This document shows, in pieces, positions 46,320 to 57,521 of a stretch of DNA of 64,000 bases. The notes under the pieces are model-generated. The model was not told the DNA's origin and did no database searches. It worked only from the letters and a program-made list of their open reading frames with translations. The DNA is from Promineifilum sp. (GTDB lineage: Bacteria > Chloroflexota > Anaerolineae > Promineifilales > Promineifilaceae). Location of the stretch: NCBI GenBank assembly GCA_017983515.1, contig JAGOBF010000003.1, forward strand, positions 124,001-188,000. The letters are read 5' to 3'. The position numbers and the translations under genes are program-made. The first letter of the stretch is position 1. Each line of letters opens with the position of its first letter.

Positions 46320-46739
46320 TCAGGCGGCCGCAAAGGATTGCGCGGCCGACGTGGTATCGTCGAATATCTCCAGAAACGTGTTGAAACCGGTCATCTCCAA
46401 GGTTTTGCGCACGCGGCCCTGGGGATTTACCAGCTTACAACAGGTTTCGAAGCCCTGCTCGACGTCGGAGGCGATGGCATGGAAGGCGCTCCAGCCCAGA
46501 TCAGGACTGGGCGGTTCTTCACCGCGCATGATGAGCGCCGCGCTGTGGAGCGATACCAGGCCTGAACTGGAGAGAAATTTCAGGTCTGACAAATCGATGA
46601 TGAGCTGGCGCGCACCGCCCTCGTATAAATGGCGCACGCGCTCGATCACATCAAGATAGTTCGACGCATCCAGTTCCCCGTCGAGGTTGAGGAGTACGGT
46701 CGCGGGTGAACCTTCTATGGCGCTACTTTTCATCTCCAT
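46320..46739 (-). CDS. STAS-domain protein (anti-sigma-factor antagonist type)
   Basis: 139 residues from the ATG at 46739, preceded by AGGAGA. A single STAS domain: VLLNLDGELDASNYLDVIER and the loop IDLSDLKFLSSSGLVSL. In SpoIIAA-type antagonists this loop carries a phosphorylated serine in a D-S-S-G context; here it is SSSG with Ser58 as the likely site. Phosphorylation by a GHKL anti-sigma kinase would control partner switching. No partner anti-sigma factor gene lies next to it. It is upstream of the acyl-CoA dehydrogenase operon by about 75 bases with a small hairpin (TTCCACC/GGTGGAA, about 46267-46287) between. Confidence 0.83.
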   Translation of the reverse strand: MEMKSSAIEGSPATVLLNLDGELDASNYLDVIERVRHLYEGGARQLIIDLSDLKFLSSSGLVSLHSAALIMRGEEPPSPDLGWSAFHAIASDVEQGFETCCKLVNPQGRVRKTLEMTGFNTFLEIFDDTTSAAQSFAAA

Positions 46740-46882
46740 GTTGCTGTCTCCTGATCGCAATTTCCAGCTTTGATTGAGCCGTTTCGCTGCCGGGCCGAGG
46801 GGGTCTAATGAGCGCTATTGTAGCCAATCCTGTTCAGGTCGTCACATCCTGAACGAGGAAACCGCGCAGACCTTGTCGGCCG

Positions 46883-47365
46883 TCAGTCATCGACGGAATT
46901 CGATCCGTCCAGCACGGCCAGCAGGCGGTCGATAAACGCCGCTTGCCCCGGCAGAATCTTGATCCGGGCCTCATCCACGCTAAACCACCCGGCGCGGTCT
47001 ACCTCCGGGTAGCGCCGCCACGTGCCTTTGGGCCACTGGACGGCGTAGGTATTGCTCTTGATCGTTTCGGCATCCACATCGCCTTCGATGGCCCAGGCGT
47101 GGACGATCTTGTTGCCTTTCTGTTTCAGCTGGCCGAGGGACACAAAGGCGTCGTCGGGCGCGTCGAGGCGTGTGCCGATTTCCTCGTGGAACTCACGCCG
47201 CGCGGCGGCCAGCGGCTCCTCCGTCTCATCATAAAGCCCTTTGGGGATCGACCACACGCCGTCATCCTTCTTGGCCCAGAATGGGCCGCCGGGGTGGGCG
47301 AGGAAGAGTTGGAGATGATCGTCGCGCAACTGATAGAGAAGTAATCCGGCACTTTGAAGAGGCAT
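46883..47365 (-). CDS. NUDIX hydrolase
   Basis: 160 residues from the ATG at 47365. A complete Nudix box is present: G at KGLYDETEEPLAAARREFHE continuing EIG fits GX5EX7REUXEEXGU. The surrounding fold includes AGLLLYQLRDDHLQLFLAHPGG and GVWSIPKG before the box. Nudix enzymes hydrolyse nucleoside diphosphates linked to another group. The type resembles the NUDIX proteins annotated as predicted phosphohydrolases with FWAKKDDGVWSIPKG, widespread and of unsettled substrate. It is divergent from the LysM protein gene. Confidence 0.92.
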   Translation of the reverse strand: MPLQSAGLLLYQLRDDHLQLFLAHPGGPFWAKKDDGVWSIPKGLYDETEEPLAAARREFHEEIGTRLDAPDDAFVSLGQLKQKGNKIVHAWAIEGDVDAETIKSNTYAVQWPKGTWRRYPEVDRAGWFSVDEARIKILPGQAAFIDRLLAVLDGSNSVDD

Positions 47366-47485
47366 CGCTACTACCTTGGGCCAAAATCTTGATAGTTGAC
47401 TATTCGCATGAGCTATTGTGGGGCAATGCCAGATTCGCGCAAGTCCTACAGTAACGTTCATTCCGCCACCCATAGCATGCACTTT

Positions 47486-47552
47486 AGCCGTTTATGACCA
47501 TACCGTTAACGGCTTTTTGGCCGGTTGCGCTCTGCTCTATTGATGGTATGGT
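47486..47552 (+). other. two overlapping hairpin or pseudoknot elements upstream of the LysM gene
   Basis: AGCCGTT (47486-47492) pairs with AACGGCT (47508-47514), followed by TTTT to 47518, which is terminator-like. ACCATACC (47497-47504) lies in that hairpin's loop and is the exact reverse complement of GGTATGGT (47545-47552). The two pairings would form an H-type pseudoknot or be alternatives. The rest of the 306-base gap 47366-47671 shows no gene. Confidence 0.4.
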
Positions 47553-47671
47553 TATTTTACCGGACGTTTTCAAATCCCAATGGGCTTTACGTGTTACCCT
47601 GTTGTCAACATCAGATTCCTTCGAAGCGATTGGATGAGCCGGTTTATTACGAGAATAGGAGAGATAAATAA

Positions 47672-48652
47672 ATGTCCAAGACAAAATTGACTGCTTCTGA
47701 CTGGGAACTTGTCAAGAACGCACCTTATTGGGTTAACCAAATTTTGGCCCAAGCCGACGGCCGCGTTTCATTTTTCGCCAGGCGCCGCGAAGGGAAGGCG
47801 CTGGATAAGGCCATTGCCGATTACACGACAAAAAACGCGCTGGTCAATGACATCATCGCCGACGGCAGCGATGCGCCGTCAGCGATTGGTAAGGCTTCTC
47901 AGGCTGACGCCGAGAAGGCCCTGAACCGGATCGCCACCATCGTCGAGGAAAAGCTGGGGTCGGATGATCTGGCGGCCCTGAGTGACTTCCTGAGGAAGGT
48001 CGGCCATCAGGTCGCTTCGGCTTCGAAAGAAGGCGGCGCGGGTAATGCCGCGATGGTCTCCGAGAAAGAGGCGGCCGCCCTGACCCGGTTGGAGAGCGTC
48101 ATGAAGGTCAGCTCCGCCTATGCCACGGCCCACACCCCTGCCTCCTCGCCCAAGCCGGCCGCCAAGCCGAGTTCGTCGGCCAAACCCGCCCCGGCTCCGG
48201 CCAAGCGGGACGACGATGCCAAGGCGCGCGAAGAGGCGGCCAAGAAGCAGACTGAAGCTCGCGAGCGTCTGGAGAAGGCACGGGCAGATGCCGAGGCGAA
48301 GGCCGAAGCCAAGAAGAAGGAAGAAGCCAGCGCACGCCTGGAGAAAGCGCGCGCAGAGGCCGAGCAACGGCAGGCAGAGGCCAAAGCGAAGGCCGAGGCC
48401 GAAGCCGCCAAAGCCAGCGAGGAAGCCGCGCGCAAGGAAGCCGAAGCCAAGGCGGCCGCTTCTGCCCCCAAGTACACCCAGTTTATCGCCGAGCACACCG
48501 TGCAGCCGGGCGATAACCTGAGCTTCATCTCTGAGCGTTACTACGGCACGCAGGCCAACTTCCGCATCCTCTACGAAGCCAACCGGGACGTGATTGGGGA
48601 CAATATGAATCTGATCAAGCCGGGGCAGGTGCTGAAGATTCCGAAACTGTAA
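47672..48652 (+). CDS. Ala/Lys/Glu-rich coiled-coil protein with C-terminal LysM domain
   Basis: 326 residues with a strong ribosome binding site (AGGAGAG). There is no signal peptide. Residues 1-130 form a folded-looking acidic/helical part (SDDLAALSDFLRKVGHQ). A Pro/Ala/Ser linker covers about 150-175. Residues about 180-270 are a highly charged A/E/K/R coiled coil. The last 55 residues are a LysM domain (EHTVQPGDNLSFISERYYG ... GQVLKIPKL). Proteins with this layout include YgaU-like and BON/LysM proteins, but no BON domain is visible. Without a signal peptide the LysM module may bind inside the cell or after lysis. A bidirectional terminator follows. Function unknown. Confidence 0.8.
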   Translation: MSKTKLTASDWELVKNAPYWVNQILAQADGRVSFFARRREGKALDKAIADYTTKNALVNDIIADGSDAPSAIGKASQADAEKALNRIATIVEEKLGSDDLAALSDFLRKVGHQVASASKEGGAGNAAMVSEKEAAALTRLESVMKVSSAYATAHTPASSPKPAAKPSSSAKPAPAPAKRDDDAKAREEAAKKQTEARERLEKARADAEAKAEAKKKEEASARLEKARAEAEQRQAEAKAKAEAEAAKASEEAARKEAEAKAAASAPKYTQFIAEHTVQPGDNLSFISERYYGTQANFRILYEANRDVIGDNMNLIKPGQVLKIPKL

Positions 48653-48714
48653 GCCTTACCAACCTGGCCGAGCCGCTTGAAAGTCAAGCGGCTACGCGAG
48701 AGCATTCTCAATAA

Positions 48715-48748
48715 AAAAGCGCCGCTCCTGTTTAGGGGCGGCGCTTTT
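48715..48748. terminator. bidirectional terminator between the LysM gene and lon
   Basis: AAAAGCGCCGCTCC (48715-48728) pairs with GGGGCGGCGCTTTT (48735-48748) with one wobble, loop TGTTTA. The T-run on the plus strand and the A-run (T on the minus strand) at the other side serve both convergent genes. Confidence 0.8.
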
Positions 48749-48803
48749 GTTATGCAGCCGAGCGATCAGCGGGTGCTAGCGATCAGCACCACAAGTTAGT
48801 TAA

Positions 48804-51212
<2,409 letters not shown>

Positions 51213-51221
51213 AAGTTTTTT

Positions 51222-51256
51222 CTATCGAGAGCGTCGCAAAAGGCGAATCTCGATAG
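51222..51256. promoter_or_regulatory. 9-bp inverted repeat in the lon leader (operator or RNA hairpin)
   Basis: CTATCGAGA (51222-51230) and TCTCGATAG (51248-51256) are exact reverse complements with a 17-base gap, placed just upstream of the lon start. A TAAAAT -10-like element on the minus strand lies next to it. It does not match the CIRCE or HAIR operators known to me. Confidence 0.45.
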
Positions 51257-51480
51257 TGGGATTTTAACCCTCACCAGTATGCATTACGATAGCGAGGCAT
51301 ATGAGTTGCGTAAGAAAATTAGAACATTTGGCCGCCGTCGGTAGCGTCTAAACTTTCCACTTCCCGCCAGTAAGAAAGGGAGAGAAGAGGAGCTGCGTCA
51401 TCATTGCCAATTTCTGGCGTTGCGCGAAAATGAGTCATGGGCCATCGCGTATTGGAATGGAAATGCCCGGGATGGGAGAC

Positions 51481-53475
51481 ATGAGACGTATCAATTTGTT
51501 CATTGGACTGGCCGTGATCGGCCTCTTGCTCATCCGGCAGGCGCAGGCCCAGGAAAGCACGCCGCCCATCGGAGTTATCCAGGGCGCGGGCGATGTGTCG
51601 CCCTATCTCAATCGCTTTGTCAACTTTCGCGGCGTGGTCATCGGCCGCTACGAGGACGAAAACACGCGCGGCGACGTCTACTACACCCTCTTTGTGCAGG
51701 ACATTTCCGGCCAGTCGGACGGCGATCCAGCGACGTCGGACGGGATCGCCGTCTTTCTCGGCCGCCAGCCGCGAGCCGATATAGTCCTCGGCGCGCAGGT
51801 GCGGGTCGGCGGCAAGGTGACCGAGTTCTATGGACTGACCGAAATCGATGACGACGGCCTGATTATCACGATAGAAGAGCCAACAGGGCCGCTGCCGGAG
51901 CCGGTGCTCATCGATCCGCCGCCCGACACGGCCGAGCAGGCGGCCTACCTGGAGGCCCTGGAGGGGATGCGCGTGGCCTATGACGGCCCTGTTGTGGTTG
52001 CCGGGCCGACCCACGAGGGCTGCGGATTTGCGGTTATTGGTGAAGCCCATGCCGCCGAGTTGCCCGTTATCCGCCGCGCCGGCGACGAACCGACCGGCCG
52101 CGTCGTGCCCGTGCTCTTTCCCAGCGATAAGGCCTGCGAAGACATTCCCCAGGTGAAAACCGGCGATCGCATCAGCGGTATGGCGGGGGCGCTGGTCTAC
52201 AACTTCGACCAGTACAAGATCATCTTTGATTCGGCCGAACAATTGACCATCGAGTTCGCCCCGTTGCCGGCACTGCCGGCGCTGCCGGCGTTTGGCCCGC
52301 AGCAGATCGTTCTTGCGTCGATCAACGCCGAGGATTATTTCGATACCGTCCGAGATACGAGCGAGGAGGGCGAGCCTGTCCTGTCCGCCGAGGAGCTGGC
52401 CGCGCGGCAAACCAAGCTGGCCCACGCCATCGCCCACGTGCTCGGCTGCCCGACGGTGATCGGCTTGCAGGAAGTGGAGCACGCGGCGCTGCTGGCGGCA
52501 TTGTCGGCCGGTCTGGTGGAAGATTGTGGCTTCGCCTATGAAGTCAGCCAGCCCGAAAGCCCCGACGCGCGCGGCATCGACAATGCCCTACTGAGCGATC
52601 CGCGGCGGGTACGCATCGACGACATCGCCTTGCGGCAAACGTGCACGCCCGTCCCCGCGGCGATCACCGATGCTTCCGTCACCTGTGAAGCGGGCACAGA
52701 GCCGCTATTCGGCCGCCCGCCGTTGCAGGTCGCGGCGCACATCGACGGCCGGCCCTACATCTTCTTCGTCAACCACTTCAAATCAAAGCGCGGCGGTGAG
52801 ATCGAGACGGACCTCGAGCGCGTCCGGCAAGCAGTTGTCCTGAACAGCCTGGCCGCCGAGCTTCTGGCGAGTGATCCTTTGGCGGGCATCGTTGCCCTGG
52901 GCGACTTCAACGACACGGATCTTTCGCCGGTGCTGGCGCTGCTGTCCGATCCGGGGCAAGGCGGTGTGTTTGTTTCCGCTCTGGCCGCTGTTCCACCGGC
53001 CGAACGCTACAGCTATAATTTCGGCGGCGTCGTTGAATTGATCGACGAGGTACTTTTATCGCCGGCCCTGGCTCAAGAGGCATCCTGGGCCACAATCATG
53101 CATACCGGCACGAACTATCCCGTTGGCTGGCGGTTCGATACGTCACCGGAGCGGCGGCCGTATCGCACGTCTGACCATGATATCCCCGTTGTGGCCCTGG
53201 GGGCGCTGCCGCCGACGCCAGAACCGGAGCCGACGGCCGACGACCGGCCACCGACTGTGGAGCCGCTGCCGACGGCTAGCACGATACCACCGACCCGGGA
53301 ACCGCAGCCGACAATAGACGTTCGGCCGCCGACCGCGCAACCGCGGCCGACGGTCGATGGACGACCCATTGTTGAGGGCCCGGCATCATCCGGACTGAAC
53401 CGATGGACATCGCTGTTAATCGTCATAGCGTTGGTCGGATTGGTCGGATTCGTGGGCTTTCGCATCCGGCGCTGA
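51481..53475 (+). CDS. secreted endonuclease/exonuclease/phosphatase-family nuclease with C-terminal membrane anchor
   Basis: 664 residues from the ATG at 51481 (GGGAGAC upstream; earlier ATGs in frame give a less convincing signal). The signal peptide ends at AQAQES. An OB-fold-like region at about 20-115 (VNFRGVVIGRYEDEN) precedes the nuclease domain (about 280-570). Core motifs are VIGLQEVEHAALL (metal Glu), FFVNHFKSKRGG, VALGDFNDTD (GDFND) and the final TSDHDIPVVA (SDH). This is the family of extracellular DNases such as ExeM and NucH. After it, a Pro/Thr-rich linker (about 575-635) and a C-terminal hydrophobic helix plus RIRR form a cell-surface anchor. Divergent from lon. Confidence 0.9.
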   Translation: MRRINLFIGLAVIGLLLIRQAQAQESTPPIGVIQGAGDVSPYLNRFVNFRGVVIGRYEDENTRGDVYYTLFVQDISGQSDGDPATSDGIAVFLGRQPRADIVLGAQVRVGGKVTEFYGLTEIDDDGLIITIEEPTGPLPEPVLIDPPPDTAEQAAYLEALEGMRVAYDGPVVVAGPTHEGCGFAVIGEAHAAELPVIRRAGDEPTGRVVPVLFPSDKACEDIPQVKTGDRISGMAGALVYNFDQYKIIFDSAEQLTIEFAPLPALPALPAFGPQQIVLASINAEDYFDTVRDTSEEGEPVLSAEELAARQTKLAHAIAHVLGCPTVIGLQEVEHAALLAALSAGLVEDCGFAYEVSQPESPDARGIDNALLSDPRRVRIDDIALRQTCTPVPAAITDASVTCEAGTEPLFGRPPLQVAAHIDGRPYIFFVNHFKSKRGGEIETDLERVRQAVVLNSLAAELLASDPLAGIVALGDFNDTDLSPVLALLSDPGQGGVFVSALAAVPPAERYSYNFGGVVELIDEVLLSPALAQEASWATIMHTGTNYPVGWRFDTSPERRPYRTSDHDIPVVALGALPPTPEPEPTADDRPPTVEPLPTASTIPPTREPQPTIDVRPPTAQPRPTVDGRPIVEGPASSGLNRWTSLLIVIALVGLVGFVGFRIRR

Positions 53476-53478
53476 TAG

Positions 53479-53514
53479 GGCCGCGGCAAACGTGTCGGGC
53501 GGCCGGACTTTTTT
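53479..53514 (+). terminator. hairpin and T-run after the secreted nuclease gene
   Basis: GGCCGC (53479-53484) pairs with GCGGCC (53499-53504), followed by GGACTTTTTT. It is placed directly after the nuclease stop. Confidence 0.5.
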
Positions 53515-53584
53515 ACGCTTCCTGCATGGCAGACGATCCTGGCTGCCGGTACCATTCAGGGTAGCGCGAATAGAGGTACATGCC

Positions 53585-54001
53585 GTGACCGACCCGCAAC
53601 CCAGCCAACCTGCGAGTGATGTAAGTCCCGACGTCGACGTCGACGTCGGTGTCGTGCGCAACCTGTTGCAGCATATTCCCCTGGGGCCGGCCCAGACCAT
53701 TCTCATCACCCGCGGCTCGCAGCTCCTCACCTTCCGCGGCGCGCTCAAGCAGGTGGAGGCCCTCGATGTGGCGGTGCACGTCGCGCAAGAGTGGCGGGAA
53801 TCGGGTCAGACGTTGCGCGTGCAGTTCATGCGCTTGCCGCTCTCGCCGCTCTCCCGCCTGGTGCTCACCTATCCCCTGCGTGACGATTACCGGCTGATCC
53901 TGATCGACAGCGAAGACGCCGTGCTCGAGCCGTTGCGCAAGGTGAGTAACCAGTTATTAGGGGTGCTCGAAGTCGCCGGAATCGGCCGAAAACCACTATA
54001 A
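53585..54001 (+). CDS. small roadblock/LC7-like protein of unknown function
   Basis: 138 residues from the GTG at 53585, with GAGG ten bases upstream. The first 30 residues are Asp/Pro-rich and look disordered. The rest is an alpha/beta domain: IPLGPAQTILITRGSQLLTF, a helix EALDVAVHVAQEW, then VQFMRLPLSPLSRLVLTYPL and DYRLILIDSEDAVLEPLRKVSNQLL. The order (strand pair, helix, three strands, C-terminal helix) and a strand with ITRGSQ resemble the roadblock/LC7 (longin-like) fold, which in bacteria partners small GTPases of the MglA type. No GTPase gene is adjacent, so this is a structural guess. polA follows 60 bases downstream. Confidence 0.6.
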   Translation: MTDPQPSQPASDVSPDVDVDVGVVRNLLQHIPLGPAQTILITRGSQLLTFRGALKQVEALDVAVHVAQEWRESGQTLRVQFMRLPLSPLSRLVLTYPLRDDYRLILIDSEDAVLEPLRKVSNQLLGVLEVAGIGRKPL

Positions 54002-54064
54002 TAAGCCCTCTGACTCAACGGTTGACGTCGGCAGGCCGCCGGGCCTGCGCTCAAAGGATGGCTT

Positions 54065-56863
54065 ATGACATCGGGAAAATTAGTGCTCATCGACGGCCAC
54101 GCATTGGCCTATCGCATGTTCTTCGCCCTGCCGCTGGAAGCATTCACGACCAAGAGTGGCGAGCCGACTAACGCCACATATGGCTTCACCCGCACCCTGC
54201 TCGACCTGATGCAGGCTCCCGAACCGCCGGAGTATCTGGCGGTCAGCTTCGACACGGGCGCTACCTTTCGTGACGAATTGTTCGCCGCCTACAAAGGTAC
54301 ACGCGAGAAGATGCCCGACGAATTGAGCGTACAGATCGAGCGCATCAAGGAGGTCGTCCGCGCGCTCAATATCCCTATCCTGGAACTGGAAGGCTACGAG
54401 GCCGACGATGTGCTGGGCACAGTCGCCGCGCAGATGCACGATCAGGTGCCGGTCCACATCATCACCGGCGACCGCGACCTGTTGCAACTGGTGGACGATA
54501 ACACCCGCGTCGAACTGCCGGCGCGCCGTTCGGGCGCTGGCAGCGAAGTCTACGACGCGGCCGGGGTGGTGGAATATCTCGGCGTGCGGCCGGATCAGGT
54601 GGTGGATTACAAGGCGCTCGTGGGTGATGTCAGCGACAATATCCCCGGGGTGAAGGGCATCGGCGACAAAACGGCTGTCAAGCTCTTGGCCGAATACGGT
54701 ACCCTGGCGAACCTCTACGAACATCTGGACGAGATCAAGGGCGCGCTGCACCAAAAGCTGGAAGACGGCCGCGCGTCGGCCGAATTGAGCTATAAGCTGG
54801 CGCAGATCGTTACCGACGCGCCCATCATCGTCGATCTGAAGAACTGCCTGACCCATGATTTCGACGCGGCGACTGTCCTGGCCATTTTTCGTGAACTGGA
54901 GTTCCGTTCGATGTCCAAGTCGCTGACGGCCGGCATGAATGTGGACGACATCCCCGAACCGGCCGTCGCCGGCGCGGTGTGGCAAAACACGGAAGTGGTT
55001 ATCGTGCGCGACGAGGCCGCCCTGCTAGAGATGGTACAGCAGTTGGAGTCGGCCAAGTGGATCAGCTTCGACCTGGAGACCGATAGCCTGGAACGGTTGT
55101 CGGCCGGGATCGTCGGCATCTGTCTGGCCGTGGAGCCGCCCAGGGCCTATTACGTGCCTGTCGGCCACCTGAACGGCACGGCCCAGGCTGATTCCGGTCA
55201 GATGAATCTGTTCGCCGGGTCGGCCGAGTTGGCCCCCGGACAACTGCCCATCGAGCGCGTCCTGGAGGCCATCCGCCCGGCGATGACCGATCTCAACATT
55301 CCCAAGGTGGCCCACAACGCGAAGTTCGACAGCATGATCCTGGAGCGATACGGCATCGCGGTGTCGCCGGTGCGATTCGACACGATGATTGCCGAGTGGC
55401 TGACGGACCCGGCCACGAAGCACAAGGGGCTGAAGGACCTGGCCCGCCATCGTCTTGGCGCGGAGATGACCGAGATTCTGGCCCTGATCGGCCGCGGCAA
55501 GGCCCAGGTCACATTTGCCCAAGTGCCGATCGACGTCGCCGCCCCCTATGGCGCGGCCGACGCCGATATGACGCTACGTCTTCTACCGCCGCTGCAGCAG
55601 GAACTCCGCGAAAAGGGCTTGATCGAACTACTCGATATGGAGATGAAGTTGCTGCCCGTCATCTCTGACATGGAGCGCGCGGGGGTGCTCATCGACGTCG
55701 ACTTCTTCCGCCACATGTCCCAGGACCTGAGCGCGGCGCTGCTCAAGCTGGAGCAGATCATTTACGAGATCGCCGGGGAACCGTTTAACATCAACTCAAC
55801 CCAGCAGTTGAGCGACATCCTTTTCAAGAAGCTGCAACTGCCGCGCGAAGGGCTGAAGAAGATCGCCAGCGGCCACTTTTCCACGGCCTTCAACGTGCTG
55901 GAAGCGTTAAAGGCATCCGACTCTACCGGCATAATCGACGCCATCATCGAATATCGCGAGTTAGGCAAGCTGAAAGGCACGTACGTGGACGCGCTGCCGC
56001 AGATGATCAACCCCGATACGGGTCGCATCCACACCAGCTTCAGCCAGACGGGAGCCATCACCGGACGGCTAGCCAGTAGCAATCCCAACTTGCAGAACAT
56101 CCCCATTCGCAGCGAACTGGGCCAGCAACTCCGGCGCGGGTTCGTGACCCAGCCGGGCTGGTCATTCCTGTCAGCCGACTATTCCCAGGTTGAATTGCGC
56201 ATCCTGGCCCACATTACTCAGGATGAGACGCTGCTGCGCACCTTCCGCGAGGATCAAGACATCCATGCGGCCACGGCGGCGGCAATCTACGGTATCCCCA
56301 TCGAAAACGTGACCAGGAATCAGCGGCGCTTTGCCAAGACCATCAACTTCGGCCTTATCTATGGGATGGGCGCCTTCCGGCTGGCACGCGATACGGGGCT
56401 GACACTGGGCGAGGCGGAAGATTACATGATCAAATACTTCGGCCAGTTTCCGGGAATCGATCGCTATCTGGAAGAAACGCGCCGCAAAGCGCGCACCAAC
56501 GGCTATGTGGAGACGCTGTTCGGCCGCCGCCGCTACTTCCCGGTGTTCAAGTCGACTATGAGCGGCTCCAACCGCCAGGCCACGCAGCGCGCCGAACGCG
56601 AGGCGGTCAACCATCCTATCCAGGGCACGGCGGCCGACATTATCAAACTGGCGATGATCCGCTTGAATGATGAGTTGAAGGCCGGCTATCGCGCCCGGCT
56701 GCTGCTCCAGGTTCACGACGAACTGCTGCTGGAAGCGCCGCTGGAGGAATTGGACGACGTGCGCGAACTGGTCATTGACGTGATGAGCAACGCATTCCAG
56801 CTGGACGTGCCGCTCAAGGTGGAGGCCGAAACCGGCGCGAATTGGCTGGAGTTGAAGGGCTAG
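54065..56863 (+). CDS. polA: DNA polymerase I
   Basis: 932 residues, full three-domain PolI with AAGGATGG before the ATG. The 5' nuclease domain (about 1-300) has LIDGHALAYRMFFALP, YEADDVLGTVA and ITGDRDLLQLV. The 3'-5' exonuclease (about 315-520) keeps the DEDD residues: ISFDLETDSL, VAHNAKFDSMIL and YGAADADMTLRL. It therefore appears to be proofreading-competent, unlike many thermophile PolI enzymes. The polymerase domain (about 560-932) has motif A DYSQVELRILAH, motif B RRFAKTINFGLIYGMG and motif C VHDELLLE. It functions in Okazaki fragment processing and excision repair. Confidence 0.97.
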   Translation: MTSGKLVLIDGHALAYRMFFALPLEAFTTKSGEPTNATYGFTRTLLDLMQAPEPPEYLAVSFDTGATFRDELFAAYKGTREKMPDELSVQIERIKEVVRALNIPILELEGYEADDVLGTVAAQMHDQVPVHIITGDRDLLQLVDDNTRVELPARRSGAGSEVYDAAGVVEYLGVRPDQVVDYKALVGDVSDNIPGVKGIGDKTAVKLLAEYGTLANLYEHLDEIKGALHQKLEDGRASAELSYKLAQIVTDAPIIVDLKNCLTHDFDAATVLAIFRELEFRSMSKSLTAGMNVDDIPEPAVAGAVWQNTEVVIVRDEAALLEMVQQLESAKWISFDLETDSLERLSAGIVGICLAVEPPRAYYVPVGHLNGTAQADSGQMNLFAGSAELAPGQLPIERVLEAIRPAMTDLNIPKVAHNAKFDSMILERYGIAVSPVRFDTMIAEWLTDPATKHKGLKDLARHRLGAEMTEILALIGRGKAQVTFAQVPIDVAAPYGAADADMTLRLLPPLQQELREKGLIELLDMEMKLLPVISDMERAGVLIDVDFFRHMSQDLSAALLKLEQIIYEIAGEPFNINSTQQLSDILFKKLQLPREGLKKIASGHFSTAFNVLEALKASDSTGIIDAIIEYRELGKLKGTYVDALPQMINPDTGRIHTSFSQTGAITGRLASSNPNLQNIPIRSELGQQLRRGFVTQPGWSFLSADYSQVELRILAHITQDETLLRTFREDQDIHAATAAAIYGIPIENVTRNQRRFAKTINFGLIYGMGAFRLARDTGLTLGEAEDYMIKYFGQFPGIDRYLEETRRKARTNGYVETLFGRRRYFPVFKSTMSGSNRQATQRAEREAVNHPIQGTAADIIKLAMIRLNDELKAGYRARLLLQVHDELLLEAPLEELDDVRELVIDVMSNAFQLDVPLKVEAETGANWLELKG

Positions 56864-56884
56864 CCGGAGCGGGCCACCGCACGT

Positions 56885-57520
56885 TTAGGGCGCGGAAAAC
56901 CATTCCAGCGACTGGAAATCGACCGTGACCGCCGCGCCGTAGGTGCTCAGCCACAGCCAAAGTTCATCGGGGGCCTGATCGAGTTCGCCGCGCCATAATA
57001 ATTCGCGGTTGATCCATACGGTGACGGCCGCTTGTCCCTTGCCGTCCTGGGCGACGTCGAGCCAAAGTTCGTTTTCGGCCGGGCCCGGCCGCACGTGGGG
57101 CCAGGTTTGCCACGGCAGGAGGAACGCGGGTTGGCCGTCCTTTTCGTCCTGCCGGATAGCCACGTAGCTAAGCGGCGACAGGGCCACCACCAGCCGCGAC
57201 GAGTCACGACCCAGCGCCAAACCCCAGCCGCTGTCCAATTCTCCCTCCTGGTAAGCAGCCTTCAGACGAACGGAAAATCGGCTGGGCACAGCGCCGGAGG
57301 CCCACGGGACGCTCAATGGGATGAGCATCTCGCCTGGTTGCTGCAAACCCTGAGGCGCAAGCCGATCAGTCTGAATCAGGGGGCCAAGTGGTTGCGGATC
57401 GAAGACCCCGGCCGCGATCAGGAGGACGGCCAGAACGGCCAGGATGCCCAGACCGCCAGCGATGAGCTTCAGCCCGCGTCGCACCCGCGCCGTCCGAAGA
57501 TCGTCCCCTTGTCCAACCAT
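56885..57520 (-). CDS. conserved membrane-anchored protein of unknown function
   Basis: 211 residues from the ATG at 57520, one base after the stop of the fumarylacetoacetase gene, so probably co-translated. A short cytoplasmic N terminus (VRRGLKL) leads into one hydrophobic helix (about 18-40), and the rest lies outside. The exported part is a beta-rich domain with repeated Trp and Gly (SGWGLALGRDSSRLVVALSP, VWINRELLWRG, WLWLSTYGAAVTVDFQSLEW). It looks like a concanavalin/LamG-type or DUF1080-like jelly roll, but I cannot name the family. It ends 21 bases from the polA stop (convergent). Confidence 0.6.
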   Translation of the reverse strand: MVGQGDDLRTARVRRGLKLIAGGLGILAVLAVLLIAAGVFDPQPLGPLIQTDRLAPQGLQQPGEMLIPLSVPWASGAVPSRFSVRLKAAYQEGELDSGWGLALGRDSSRLVVALSPLSYVAIRQDEKDGQPAFLLPWQTWPHVRPGPAENELWLDVAQDGKGQAAVTVWINRELLWRGELDQAPDELWLWLSTYGAAVTVDFQSLEWFSAP

Positions 57521-57521
57521 G

